Positions 28,297-36,809 are shown, numbered from the stretch's first letter. The stretch: 64,000 bases of DNA from Neobacillus sp. SuZ13 (GCF_030123365.1 NZ_CP126107.1:667501-731500); one strand, 5' to 3'. Translations and numbers: made by a program. Notes: generated by a model from the letters alone, not told the origin.

Positions 28297-28863
28297 ATGA
28301 AAAGATTAGCTGTTTTCTGCGGTTCAAGTCTCGGCGCTTCGAAGGCGTATAGAGAGGGCGCAATTCAATTAGGAAAAGAGTTAGCAAAACGAAACATTAC
28401 ATTAGTATACGGTGGCTCAAGTATAGGGTTGATGGGTGCAGTCGCAGATACTGTAATTAGCGAAGGCGGTCACGCAATTGGTGTTATACCGAGAGTTTTA
28501 GAAGAACGTGAAATATCCCATAAAGGATTAACAGAGTTAATTAAAGTGGAGACCATGCACGAGAGAAAAGCCAAAATGGCCGATTTGTCGGATGGATTTG
28601 TTGTTTTACCTGGCGGAACCGGAACGCTTGAAGAATTCTTCGAAATGTTCACCTGGGGGCAGATTGGTTTACATCAAAAGCCATGCGGCTTGCTTAATAT
28701 TGAACATTATTATGATCCATTGCTCAGTCTGTTTGACCATATGATTGACCAAAAATTCTTGCAAGAAAAATTCCGTTCAATGGCGATTATTGAAGAAAAA
28801 TCAGATGAATTACTAGATAAATTTATTAACTATCAACCACCAACCATAAAAACATACGAATAA
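28297..28863 (+). CDS. LOG-family protein (TIGR00730; cytokinin riboside 5'-monophosphate phosphoribohydrolase-like)
   Basis: A 188-residue Rossmann-type protein with the LOG signatures VYGGSSIGLMG and LPGGTGTLEEFFE and the catalytic E/R pair in MHERKAKM. LOG enzymes cleave AMP or modified nucleoside monophosphates to base and ribose 5-phosphate. In non-plant-associated bacteria the physiological substrate is unclear; nucleotide salvage is likely. The ATG follows AAGGAGGGAGG. A shared terminator separates it from the convergent L,D-transpeptidase. Confidence 0.88.
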   Translation: MKRLAVFCGSSLGASKAYREGAIQLGKELAKRNITLVYGGSSIGLMGAVADTVISEGGHAIGVIPRVLEEREISHKGLTELIKVETMHERKAKMADLSDGFVVLPGGTGTLEEFFEMFTWGQIGLHQKPCGLLNIEHYYDPLLSLFDHMIDQKFLQEKFRSMAIIEEKSDELLDKFINYQPPTIKTYE

Positions 28864-28867
28864 TAAA

Positions 28868-28900
28868 AAATCAGGAAATCATTCACGATTTCCTGATTTT
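28868..28900. terminator. Bidirectional terminator
   Basis: AAATCAGGAAATC and GATTTCCTGATTT form a thirteen-pair stem around six bases, with A and T tracts on both sides. Confidence 0.9.
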
Positions 28901-28910
28901 ATTTGGTTAT

Positions 28911-30359
28911 TTAATAGATAACCACCGGTTCATATGTGCTGAGATTATTATATACGGTACTCATAGCACTAGGCGGTGTATTAACGCAGCCGTGCGATCC
29001 TGCATTTAAGTAGGCATTACTTGCCCAGTTTGACCGAAAGCCGGCATCATGGAATCCTTGTCCATCATTCGTAAAAGGTGCCCAATAATTAACTTTTACT
29101 TCATAACTCGGTTTTCCTCCAAGTTCTCTTCCCGTTAGTGTGGCAGGTGTTCGTTTATAGAGGATATACCACACTCCTTTGGATGTATCATTACCAGTGC
29201 TGTGTTTACCAGTCACGACATTCGTGGTGATGACTAATTTCCCCTTTTTGTAAATCCAGATACGCTGCTGTGCAATCGACACTTCTGCATATGTATCACC
29301 GATGCCATTGTTTGCTGTGGTTTCATAACCATAGCCTTCACCACTCCAGCCATGTCCGACCGTATTAGATGCAGAAATGGAGGCCGTTCCTTTCTCAAAT
29401 GCTGACTTTACCAGTTTGGTTTCTTTGTCCACGTCTAATGCCCAGCCATAGCCTTGTCCTTTAACTGTAATGACTGAACCTGAGTGGGTCTTAAATTTAA
29501 AGTTTTTATCTAATGTAGATTGGGCTTCATTAATTTCTGCAATTTTCTCTTTAATATTGGTTTTGTCAATCTTAACCTTTAAATCCTTTGAAATAGAAGC
29601 ATTTTTAATTAATTCACTGCCTTTTAAAGAATAAACTTTGTCCTGGACTTTATACTCAACAGTTTGTTGAAGAAGCTCTTGCAATTTTTTCTCTTCATTC
29701 TTTACAATCGTGCTGTCTTCTTTAATTGGCTGGATGTATACAGGGTTCAAATGGATTTCACTAGTATACCCATGCTTATCGAAGTCTTTTAATAGACTGG
29801 CTACATCATACTGCTCACCATTTATACTTTTTGAGATGCTAACCGTACCTTCTTCCAAAATTGCCTTTGCATCTTTAGGTGGAGTTAAACTCTTATTCAT
29901 TGATAGGAGCTTATCTTCGACTTGTTTTTTCATTTCTTTGCTGCGATACTGATCGATGTTACTCGGCAATATTGAATATTCTTTCGCCTTTGAAGAAGGG
30001 AAAAGTGACCACTGGCTTTTTAATAACTTTTTAACGCCCGGCAGATCTTCCTCCGTAAATTCCATCTTCGTATCTTTTCCATCTAAAACTTGTTGTTGTC
30101 CGACATAGACCTTATTTGTTAAAACAGATGATTTTAATTTATTGAGTGCTTCATCAGCCGTTAGTCCTCCGACATTTGTGCCATTAATCTCAATATGTGC
30201 ATTAAAGTAATTTGCCTGATAATAGCTCATTGCCGTAAATATGATCGCGATGATAACGATTATACCTGTTGTAATGAACTTCCAGTTCTTATACCATTTT
30301 GTTGATTTTGCCCGCCGTTGACCTATTTCTCCTGCTGATTCTTTTGCCACATTTTCCAC
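28911..30359 (-). CDS. Membrane-anchored L,D-transpeptidase with peptidoglycan-binding repeats
   Basis: The GTG start follows GGGGGGAATC. The 482-residue protein has a cytoplasmic basic N-terminus, one membrane span (about 27-47, FITTGIIVIIAIIFTAMSYY), a long extracellular region with two PG_binding_4-like modules, and a C-terminal YkuD domain (about 355-482). The catalytic motif is AGSHGCVNTPPSAM, with the Ser-His-Gly-Cys core; the upstream histidine lies in NVVTGKHSTGNDT. It would form 3-3 crosslinks or attach groups in peptidoglycan. Monocistronic. An AT-rich promoter region with TATAAT-like sequences lies at about 30437-30460 on the minus strand. Confidence 0.88.
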   Translation of the reverse strand: MENVAKESAGEIGQRRAKSTKWYKNWKFITTGIIVIIAIIFTAMSYYQANYFNAHIEINGTNVGGLTADEALNKLKSSVLTNKVYVGQQQVLDGKDTKMEFTEEDLPGVKKLLKSQWSLFPSSKAKEYSILPSNIDQYRSKEMKKQVEDKLLSMNKSLTPPKDAKAILEEGTVSISKSINGEQYDVASLLKDFDKHGYTSEIHLNPVYIQPIKEDSTIVKNEEKKLQELLQQTVEYKVQDKVYSLKGSELIKNASISKDLKVKIDKTNIKEKIAEINEAQSTLDKNFKFKTHSGSVITVKGQGYGWALDVDKETKLVKSAFEKGTASISASNTVGHGWSGEGYGYETTANNGIGDTYAEVSIAQQRIWIYKKGKLVITTNVVTGKHSTGNDTSKGVWYILYKRTPATLTGRELGGKPSYEVKVNYWAPFTNDGQGFHDAGFRSNWASNAYLNAGSHGCVNTPPSAMSTVYNNLSTYEPVVIY

Positions 30360-30580
30360 TACGATTCCCCCCGCATACCAAACAACCTGCTATTGACGTC
30401 CTTCGACCTTTAGCTCTTGGTTTTCATCCAAACTACAATATATTATATTATACTTTTATTTTAATACTATTCTACTAGATTTTATAGTGTGAACTTTGTC
30501 ACATTTTGTCTAAGGGTGAAATTTTATATGTAGTTAACATAAAGTCGGTAAATAAAACTAAAGAAGGAAAGAAGTTGATT

Positions 30581-30964
30581 ATGTTCAACAATAAACAGCT
30601 TCTTTCACACAGGTGGCTCATCGACAGGAAGTAATGCAAATGGTTTTTATAAGGATGGGGACTATTCGGGAGGTACAAAAGTAGTCAACTTTAAAATGGA
30701 GGATTCCGTAACATGGATGAACGAATCCGGAATCATCACTCCTGCAAGCAATGGCCCTGGCGGTGGCGGCGGTCCTGGCGGAGGCCCAGACGGCGGCGGG
30801 GGCAACCGTGCTGATAAGTTCTCCAATCTCGATGAAGATACGAAAGCACAGGCGAGGATATTATGGAAAAAGAGCGGGCGGGAACCATTACGAGGGAAGA
30901 GGCCCAAGCTCAACTGAAAGAATTGGGTATTGATTTTTCAGCGGGTAAAGACCCGCAACAATAG
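30581..30964 (+). pseudogene. Decayed Gly/Pro-rich surface protein gene (possibly DUF4353 type)
   Basis: An ATG with AAGGAAAG upstream starts MFNNKQLLS, then runs out of frame and stops. A second frame continues TGGSSTGSNANGFYKDGDY and VNFKMEDSVTWMNESGI, then a Gly/Pro-rich run (about 30756-30808), then NLDEDTKAQ. Near 30860 the frame shifts again to DIMEKERAGTITREEAQAQL and KELGIDFSAGKDPQQ and a stop. Three frames that read as one protein show at least two disruptions: a large 5' deletion and a frameshift. The tail resembles the C-terminal part of large carbohydrate-binding surface proteins of Bacillus. A proper terminator still follows. Confidence 0.65.
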
Positions 30965-30989
30965 TACAAACCTAAACAAATTTGGTCTG

Positions 30990-31020
30990 AAGGGCAGAGC
31001 AATGAATTGCTCTGTCCTTT
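30990..31020 (+). terminator. Terminator of the decayed gene
   Basis: AAGGGCAGAGCAA pairs with TTGCTCTGTCCTT (one G-U) around a short loop. Confidence 0.8.
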
Positions 31021-31178
31021 AGTTTGTTATATATCAATGATGGTTCTTGGTATTTTTTTAGACATAGTCTATTAAACCTAGGATATGATAGGTAGAGTGA
31101 TTATTCTGAAGATTAAAAATACAATTATTGCCTAGTGAAAACTTCCATGATATAGTAAATTAATAGAAAATACAAAAT

Positions 31179-31235
31179 TTGGTTTATCATAATAAACCAA
31201 GTATATTTTTTAGATTAATTTATAAACCTAGTTTA
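31179..31235 (+). promoter_or_regulatory. Inverted repeats, probable operator of a lost IclR-type regulator
   Basis: TTGGTTTAT (31179-31187) and ATAAACCAA (31192-31200) form a perfect repeat with four bases between. A second repeat TAAAC-CTA-GTTTA lies at 31223-31235, with another AAACC just after. They share the GTTTA/TAAAC half-site and stand upstream of an IclR-like remnant and the fumarylacetoacetase-family gene. Confidence 0.6.
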
Positions 31236-31272
31236 ATATAGTAAACCAGTTAAGTTGAAGGGTTTTGATGAT

Positions 31273-31323
31273 ATGGAGAAAAAGTATTGGGTTCCAGCTA
31301 TTGAAGTGTTGATAATATATTAA
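31273..31323 (+). pseudogene. N-terminal remnant of an IclR-family regulator gene
   Basis: ATG and 15 more codons read MEKKYWVPAIEVLIIY and stop. The first eleven residues (KYWVPAIE) match the typical start of Bacillus IclR regulators, which go on with a winged helix; here the frame breaks at once. The rest of the gene appears deleted so that its old promoter region now stands in front of the 31373 gene. Alternatively it is a short leader peptide. Confidence 0.45.
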
Positions 31324-31372
31324 ATATTATTACCTATCATCCAGCGAAATATGGAAGGGAAATCAAATTAAT

Positions 31373-32302
31373 ATGAAACTAGTAAATTATAAAATTAATT
31401 CAAATGATGAAACGAAATTCGGTGTGAAAACAGATACAGGTATTGTTGACATTGCCAAGGCTTGGGAAGCCGCTAATGAATCTTATACAATTCCTCTTTC
31501 TTTAGAAGAGTGGTTACAAGTGGATGAGGACTCTAAAAAACTTTTTCAAGATTTCTTTCTTTCAAACAAGGAAATCAGCGCTTTCACCCTGCCAGAGGAT
31601 CAGATTCAATATGGACCATGTGTACCAAAAAGTGCAAAAATCATTTGTGTGGGCCTAAATTATCGGAAGCATGCGGAAGAATCAAATATGGAACCGCCTA
31701 AAACGCCTGTACTTTTTAACAAGTATGGCAATTCACTAGCTGGTCACGGAGAGAATGTTGAGATTCCCTCAGATGCGAAGCAAGTTGATTTTGAAGCAGA
31801 ACTTGGCATCGTAATTGGAAAAATAGCCAAAAATGTATCCAAGGAACGTGCACTGGATTATGTGGCAGGGTATTGCAATGCCAATGATTTATCCGCAAGA
31901 GACCTCCAATTCCGCACAAATCAATGGTTATTAGGAAAAGCACTTGATGGCTTCTGTCCGGTTGGACCGTATCTTGTGTCTGCAGATGAAGTCGGCGACC
32001 CAAATCAGTTGAAAATTGAAACGATTGTAAATGGTAAGGTAAGACAATCTTCCAATACAGCTGACATGATATTTTATTGCGATGAGATTATTAGTTATAT
32101 TTCTAACTATATAACCCTAGAGCCAGGTGACCTGATTATCACTGGAACACCTGAAGGAGTCATACTTGGTCTACCCGAGCATGAACAGGATTGGCTGACA
32201 GCAGGAGATGAGGTAACCATTAGGATTGAGAAACTTGGTGAGCTAACAAACCAGATGACATTACCTTTGGTAAACGAAGAGCAAGAACAATCAACAATGT
32301 AA
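31373..32302 (+). CDS. Fumarylacetoacetate hydrolase-family protein (YisK-like)
   Basis: A 309-residue FAH-fold enzyme: VGLNYRKHAEESNMEPPKTP, DFEAELGIVIGK with the metal-binding glutamates, the NDLSARDLQ segment and TGTPEGVILGL. It resembles B. subtilis YisK, which has oxaloacetate decarboxylase activity, but the family also includes 2-hydroxyhepta-2,4-diene-1,7-dioate isomerases and acylpyruvases, so the substrate is open. AAGGGAAA precedes the ATG. The upstream operator and IclR remnant suggest it once belonged to an aromatic or sugar acid catabolic operon. Confidence 0.85.
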   Translation: MKLVNYKINSNDETKFGVKTDTGIVDIAKAWEAANESYTIPLSLEEWLQVDEDSKKLFQDFFLSNKEISAFTLPEDQIQYGPCVPKSAKIICVGLNYRKHAEESNMEPPKTPVLFNKYGNSLAGHGENVEIPSDAKQVDFEAELGIVIGKIAKNVSKERALDYVAGYCNANDLSARDLQFRTNQWLLGKALDGFCPVGPYLVSADEVGDPNQLKIETIVNGKVRQSSNTADMIFYCDEIISYISNYITLEPGDLIITGTPEGVILGLPEHEQDWLTAGDEVTIRIEKLGELTNQMTLPLVNEEQEQSTM

Positions 32303-32354
32303 TAGAGAATTCTTAAGGGAAAGCTGATGTGCTTGGATAATGTTGAGCATAATT

Positions 32355-32393
32355 AAAGGGAGAGGTGCATTACTTGCACTTCTCCCTTTTTTT
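32355..32393. terminator. Terminator between convergent genes
   Basis: AAAGGGAGAGGTGCA pairs with TGCACTTCTCCCTTT, with a T run on the + strand. Confidence 0.88.
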
Positions 32394-32404
32394 CTACTAT
32401 TCTA

Positions 32405-33532
32405 TTAAGCTAGTCTCATTTTAAAATCTTGATAGCCAAATTGCTGCACAACTTGACAATCTCCATCTTTATCTTGAACAGCGATCGCAGGTAATGGCAT
32501 CCCGTTAAACGTGGTGTTTTTGACCATCGTATAGATTGCCATATCACCGAAAACTAAACGATCACCGCTTTTTAATGGCTGATCAAAAGAATAATCTCCG
32601 ATTACATCACCAGTCAGACAGGTTTGCCCGCCAAGACGATACGTATATGGCTTCTCGCCAGCTTCTCCTGAACCAAAAAGAGGAGGACGGTAAGGCATTT
32701 CCAAGACATCAGGCATATGGCAGGTGGCAGAAGTGTCAAGAATCGCAATCTCTAGTCCGTTTTGATGTAAATCAAGTACGGAGGTAATTAAGTAGCCTGC
32801 ATTAAGAGCAATCGCTTCTCCTGGCTCAAGGTAAACTTCTAAACCGTATTTATCCTGCATTCTTTTAATGCACGCTTCTAGCCGCGGAATATCATAATCT
32901 TCTCTTGTGATATGATGGCCGCCGCCAAAGTTGATCCATTCCATTTGCGGAAGAAACTCACCAAACTTTTCTTCGACTGCATTAAGAGTCGTTTCTAAGT
33001 CATCAGAGTTTTGCTGACAAAGGGTGTGGAAATGCAGTCCTGAAACACCATCAAGTAAATCGGGACGAAAGTGTTCTTTAGTTACACCGAACCTTGAACC
33101 TGGTGAACAAGGGTCATAGATTTCATGTCCCACTTGAGTAGAACATTGCGGATTGATGCGCAAGCCAACTTTCCTGCCAGCTTGAAGTGCTTTATCTTTA
33201 AATTTCTCCAACTGGGAGAAAGAATTGAAAATAATATGATCACAAATAGAGATAATTTCATCGATTTCATCTGCGCGATAGGCAGGGGCAAAGACATGAT
33301 TCTCTTTGCCCATTTCCTCGTAACCTAGTCGTGCTTCGTACAAACCGCTTGCGGTTGTACCACTTAGATATTCCCCAATAAGAGGGTAGAATTTGGTCAT
33401 CGAAAATGCCTTTTGTGCTAAAACGATCTTAGCACCTGTGCGTTTCATGACACCGTTTAGGATTTTGAGATTTTTTTCCACAAGACCTTCATCAACGACA
33501 TAACACGGTGTTGGTAATTCTTCAAACCGCAT
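32405..33532 (-). CDS. nspC: Carboxynorspermidine/carboxyspermidine decarboxylase
   Basis: The ATG at 33532 follows the stop of the dehydrogenase gene by one base, so translation is coupled; longer starts overlap that gene. The 375-residue product is a fold-type III PLP decarboxylase. The PLP lysine is K41 in VLAQKAFSM, with the phosphate-binding GGGHHITRE and the catalytic-site VYLEPGEA and CLTGDVIGDY. It decarboxylates carboxynorspermidine or carboxyspermidine to the free triamine. With its partner it makes spermidine or norspermidine from aspartate semialdehyde and a diamine, without decarboxylated SAM. Confidence 0.9.
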   Translation of the reverse strand: MRFEELPTPCYVVDEGLVEKNLKILNGVMKRTGAKIVLAQKAFSMTKFYPLIGEYLSGTTASGLYEARLGYEEMGKENHVFAPAYRADEIDEIISICDHIIFNSFSQLEKFKDKALQAGRKVGLRINPQCSTQVGHEIYDPCSPGSRFGVTKEHFRPDLLDGVSGLHFHTLCQQNSDDLETTLNAVEEKFGEFLPQMEWINFGGGHHITREDYDIPRLEACIKRMQDKYGLEVYLEPGEAIALNAGYLITSVLDLHQNGLEIAILDTSATCHMPDVLEMPYRPPLFGSGEAGEKPYTYRLGGQTCLTGDVIGDYSFDQPLKSGDRLVFGDMAIYTMVKNTTFNGMPLPAIAVQDKDGDCQVVQQFGYQDFKMRLA

Positions 33533-33533
33533 C

Positions 33534-34772
33534 TTAACGAACAAGCTCCAGCTCTTTTGCTTCTTCAGGCAATGCATCAACAAGCACAGGATTAAAGTCT
33601 TCTACCCATGGAAGTCCCCATTTGTTTAACTCTTCCATGAATGGATCTGGATCAAATTCTTCAATATTGAATACGCCTGGTTTATTCCATTTGCCAGTCA
33701 TGATCATCGCTGCACCGATCATTGCAGGAACGCCTGTTGTATAAGAGATGGCTTGAGAGCCGACTTCTTTATAGCACTCTTGGTGGTCACAAACATTGTA
33801 TACGTAATAGGTTTTATCTTTTCCGTCTTTTTTCCCTTTGAAGATACAGCCGATGTTTGTTTTCCCAACTGTACGTGGACCAAGGGAAGCTGGATCAGGT
33901 AATACAGCCTTCAAGAATTGAAGTGGAATAATTTGTTTTCCTTCGAATTCAATTGGTTCGATAGAAGTCATTCCTACATTTTCGAGGGCTTTTAAGTGTG
34001 TAATATAACTTTGGCCAAATGTCATGAAGAAACGGATACGCTTAATTCCTGGGATATTTTGGGCAAGAGATTCAAGCTCTTCATGGTAAAGCAAGTACAT
34101 ATCCTTTTGACCAACTTCAGCGAAGTTATATTCACGTTTGATTTCCATTGGCTCAGTTTCGACCCATTCACCATTTTCCCAGTATCTTCCGTTAGCAGAA
34201 ACCTCACGGATATTGATTTCAGGATTAAAGTTTGTTGCAAACGGATAGCCATGGTCGCCGCCATTACAATCAAGAATATCGATATATTCGATTTCATCAA
34301 AATAATGCTTTAGGGCATAAGCAGAGAATACACCTGTTACACCTGGGTCAAAGCCGCTGCCTAAAAGAGCGGTAATTCCAGCTTTTTCAAACCGCTCGCG
34401 GTATTCCCACTGCCATTTATATTCAAATTTAGCCGTATCTTCTGGCTCATAGTTTGCTGTGTCCATATAGTGTGTTTTTGTTGCAAGACAAGCATCCATA
34501 ATTGTTAAGTCTTGGTATGGTAAAGCTAGGTTCATTACGATATCTGGTTTTACTTCATTGATTAAGGCAATTAATTCCTCAACATTGTCAGCATCCACTT
34601 GTGCAGTCGTGATTTTGGTTTTACCACCATCTAGTTTTGCTTTTAATTCATCACATTTTGATTTTGTACGACTTGCGATGCAAATCTCTTCAAATACTTC
34701 ACTGTTTTGTACACATTTATGAATTGCTACTGATGCCACGCCGCCGGCGCCAATAATAAGTGCTTTTCCCAT
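33534..34772 (-). CDS. Carboxynorspermidine/carboxyspermidine dehydrogenase (saccharopine dehydrogenase family)
   Basis: The 412-residue protein begins with a Rossmann motif (ALIIGAGGVASVAIHKC) and has the saccharopine dehydrogenase-type DANYEPED, GSGFDPGVTGVFSAYA and VGQKDMYLLYHEELESLA segments. In operon with nspC it is expected to condense aspartate beta-semialdehyde with putrescine or diaminopropane and reduce the imine with NADPH. TTAGGAGA precedes the ATG. A terminator-like hairpin lies in its 5' leader at 34843-34891, hinting at attenuation. Confidence 0.88.
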   Translation of the reverse strand: MGKALIIGAGGVASVAIHKCVQNSEVFEEICIASRTKSKCDELKAKLDGGKTKITTAQVDADNVEELIALINEVKPDIVMNLALPYQDLTIMDACLATKTHYMDTANYEPEDTAKFEYKWQWEYRERFEKAGITALLGSGFDPGVTGVFSAYALKHYFDEIEYIDILDCNGGDHGYPFATNFNPEINIREVSANGRYWENGEWVETEPMEIKREYNFAEVGQKDMYLLYHEELESLAQNIPGIKRIRFFMTFGQSYITHLKALENVGMTSIEPIEFEGKQIIPLQFLKAVLPDPASLGPRTVGKTNIGCIFKGKKDGKDKTYYVYNVCDHQECYKEVGSQAISYTTGVPAMIGAAMIMTGKWNKPGVFNIEEFDPDPFMEELNKWGLPWVEDFNPVLVDALPEEAKELELVR

Positions 34773-34842
34773 TCTCTTAATCTCCTAACTGGTTAATTTT
34801 TTTAAAGCTGAGAGAAATTTAATTCCTCTAAAAGTTCACAAC

Positions 34843-34891
34843 AAAAAAAGCAAGTGAATCATAACGCATAACCGCGCACAACACTTGCTTT
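34843..34891 (-). promoter_or_regulatory. Terminator-like hairpin in the leader of the polyamine operon
   Basis: On the minus strand AAAGCAAGTG and CACTTGCTTT form a ten-pair stem with a 25-base loop, followed by TTTT, about 70 bases before the dehydrogenase ATG. It could be an attenuator of the operon or the terminator of a short upstream transcript. Confidence 0.6.
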
Positions 34892-35333
34892 AGATATAAT
34901 CTACAATATTAAAAAAGCATACGAATACCGTAATAGAAATCATACTACCACGATAAAGGTCCTTAAAAATTCAGTAAGGAAGCTCTATAATATTCAAAAT
35001 ATATCTTAATAGGATCAGAGTCTATATAGCAAATAATTACTTTTACTACTCTTATTGACCGTTTCACAAGTTGTGTGCATATGCACTGGTTGTAAAGTAA
35101 CCAACTTATAAAATTTGAGCTTTTAACTCAATCAATAAGGCAACTAAAGTTGCCATTCGGCATTTGACCCGGCTGTCCGTATGGCCTTAACTTCTTGAAG
35201 GAAGTGGTCAAAAATTATCTGCTTGGAAAGATCCAGACATATTGAATAATAGCTTTCCAATTTACGCACCTTCAATAATATCAGCAACTAATATAAATGG
35301 CAATAAAAAATTAAAAAAAATTGTCGGAAAATA
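34892..35333. other. 442-bp gene-free stretch with several hairpins
   Basis: No plausible reading frame is seen. Structures include TTTGACC (35163-35169) with GGTCAAA (35206-35212) enclosing two smaller hairpins (ACTTC/GAAGT and GGC/GCC), the hairpin GGCAAC-TAAA-GTTGCC near 35139-35154, a TTGAG/CTCAA hairpin near 35115-35131, the palindrome GTGCATATGCAC near 35074-35087, and TTGGAAAG/CTTTCCAA at about 35223-35260. The density of pairing suggests a structured RNA or decayed element. No known riboswitch was recognised. Confidence 0.45.
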
Positions 35334-36602
35334 TTACCGCAGCTTTTGCCGCAGGGAAGAATAACATAAAGGTTTCATCCTATTTGCGATGTATCCTTCA
35401 AAAAATGCGGTTTCTTCTTTAACATGATGTTCGATATAGATCCCCGGTTGTTTTATCTCTCCAATTAAACAATTCCGTTCCAACTGAAATTGATAGTTGC
35501 TGATATTATCTTTAATAAAATCCTTTTCAAAGTTTTTAAGATATGCATTCGGATAGAGTTCCTTCATTTTACGAATAGATTTTGCACCATGTCTATAATA
35601 GGTAGAGCATCCAATGATAATTGCATCCTCTTTACAAATCTTTGTGAGCTTAGCAAGAGGAAAAATATTATTAAACAGTGCATAGTCGTTGAAGGAAATA
35701 CTGTCAATAAGATAATCAACACTGTTATTTGCAAAAGGCAAATGAAGAGACGAGTTGACAATATAAAGGACTTTCAGTCCTGGATTGATTGAGTCGATTT
35801 TCGCCTTTAACTTCTTAATCATTTCTTCCTTGCTCCCGCAAAAAACGTAAAAGGCATTCTCCTGCAGCAGATGTAAATACTTTGGCAGAAATACAAAGGT
35901 ATCGATGCAAGGTTCAAGGATCATCTTATTTGTCAGGTCAACATTTTTCAGATTTTGATAGGTGAAGAGACTGCATTTTTCAATCATGTTAACGAGTTCA
36001 GGGCTCAATTCTCCTACCGTTTTTTGTTCGTACAAGTACGCACTATTCTGAATGGAATTATCAAGGTTGGGTGCATACAATATGCCTTTATGAATTTCTG
36101 CATGATAGCCGCACGTACAATGTATGGAACCATCGATAATTGATTCGTTATGAATTAGAGCATTTTGAAACTGTAAAGGACCAGAACAAACAGGGCAACG
36201 TAAAAAGGGTAGAAATGAAATAGAAAAACCAACACTTGTTTTATTGGTTTCTTTTTGACGTAGTACTTCCGTTTTCTGATCAATTTTTTGAATCGTCGAT
36301 TGAAGTTTGGAAATTTCATAGGAAATCCCCGCTTTTTTCCGTTCAAGCAGTTGCATGTAGAAATCTAAATCCTCATGATCACGCAGCAAGGTGATCCTTT
36401 TTAAATCTATGATTTCCCTGATTTCATTTAATGTAAACTCAAATGATTTTAATTCTGTAATGAGATTCATATCCTCTTCACATGTTTGATCAAATTCATA
36501 ATATATCCCCGGCTTTAGCGGTATAAGCAATCCGAGATTCATATAGTAACGAACAGTATCAATAGATACATTGAATTTTTTAGCAAATGAACTAATTTTC
36601 AT
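35334..36602 (-). CDS. MerR-family protein fused to zinc ribbon and methyltransferase-like domain
   Basis: A 422-residue three-part protein. Residues 1-70 are a MerR helix-turn-helix (ISSFAKKFNVSIDTVRYYMN, then LNEIREIIDLKR). Residues about 75-120 are a coiled-coil. C136, C139, C162 and C164 (CPVCSGPL, CTCGY) make a zinc ribbon like that preceding rRNA methyltransferases of the RlmA kind. Residues about 205-400 look like a Rossmann methyltransferase (MILEPCIDTFVFLP, ENAFYVFCGSKEEM, LHLPFANNSVDYLIDS), but the first glycine-rich SAM motif is missing. It is divergent from an amidohydrolase-permease pair and probably activates their MerR-type promoter. What the methyltransferase part senses or does is unknown. 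Confidence 0.75.
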   Translation of the reverse strand: MKISSFAKKFNVSIDTVRYYMNLGLLIPLKPGIYYEFDQTCEEDMNLITELKSFEFTLNEIREIIDLKRITLLRDHEDLDFYMQLLERKKAGISYEISKLQSTIQKIDQKTEVLRQKETNKTSVGFSISFLPFLRCPVCSGPLQFQNALIHNESIIDGSIHCTCGYHAEIHKGILYAPNLDNSIQNSAYLYEQKTVGELSPELVNMIEKCSLFTYQNLKNVDLTNKMILEPCIDTFVFLPKYLHLLQENAFYVFCGSKEEMIKKLKAKIDSINPGLKVLYIVNSSLHLPFANNSVDYLIDSISFNDYALFNNIFPLAKLTKICKEDAIIIGCSTYYRHGAKSIRKMKELYPNAYLKNFEKDFIKDNISNYQFQLERNCLIGEIKQPGIYIEHHVKEETAFFEGYIANRMKPLCYSSLRQKLR

Positions 36603-36618
36603 CTTTCACCTGTTTCCT

Positions 36619-36693
36619 GGAGTATACTCCATGCTTTTGGCAAATTTATTTAAAAATACTGATTGACCTTCACCCTAGACTACCTAATAGTAT
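36619..36693 (+). promoter_or_regulatory. Divergent regulatory region with MerR-type promoter
   Basis: TTGACC (36663-36668) and TAGTAT (36688-36693) are separated by 19 bases, the overlong spacer of MerR-activated promoters. The perfect palindrome GGAGTATACTCC (36619-36630) lies just before the regulator's start codon and may serve autoregulation. Confidence 0.65.
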
Positions 36694-36743
36694 TTGTACA
36701 TAAAGATTGAAATTTCGATCAATTCAGTCAATGAAGGAGGGAT

Positions 36744-36809
36744 ATGGTTGCACCTGCTTACATTTTAGCATTGGCGGCGATGGTATTTACAGCATTAAGT
36801 TATAGAAAG
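36744..36809 (+). pseudogene. Remnant of a permease gene fused in frame upstream of the amidohydrolase
   Basis: About 22 codons encode MVAPAYILALAAMVFTALSY followed by RK. This matches the second membrane segment of the two PuuP-like permeases in this window (AYIIAFLAILFTALSYGKMA and SYVIALCVMLFTAYSYGQMA). An AAGGAGGG stands before the ATG, and the frame continues into the amidohydrolase. A permease gene that once followed the promoter appears to have been deleted, leaving this piece. Confidence 0.65.

Noticed and set aside
30662..30913. Minus-strand Pro-rich ORF
   Set aside because: Mirror of the Gly/Pro-rich run of the decayed + strand gene; no binding site.
31273..31323. Leader peptide controlling the FAH-family gene
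   Set aside because: No run of regulatory codons and no attenuator hairpin follows; similarity to IclR starts explains it better.
33996..34313. 105-residue + strand ORF
   Set aside because: Antisense shadow within the polyamine dehydrogenase gene.
35125..35215. Cyclic-di-GMP type I riboswitch
   Set aside because: A CAGCCGGGT-like tail is seen on the minus strand, but the conserved internal helices and the GACGCAAAGC core are missing.
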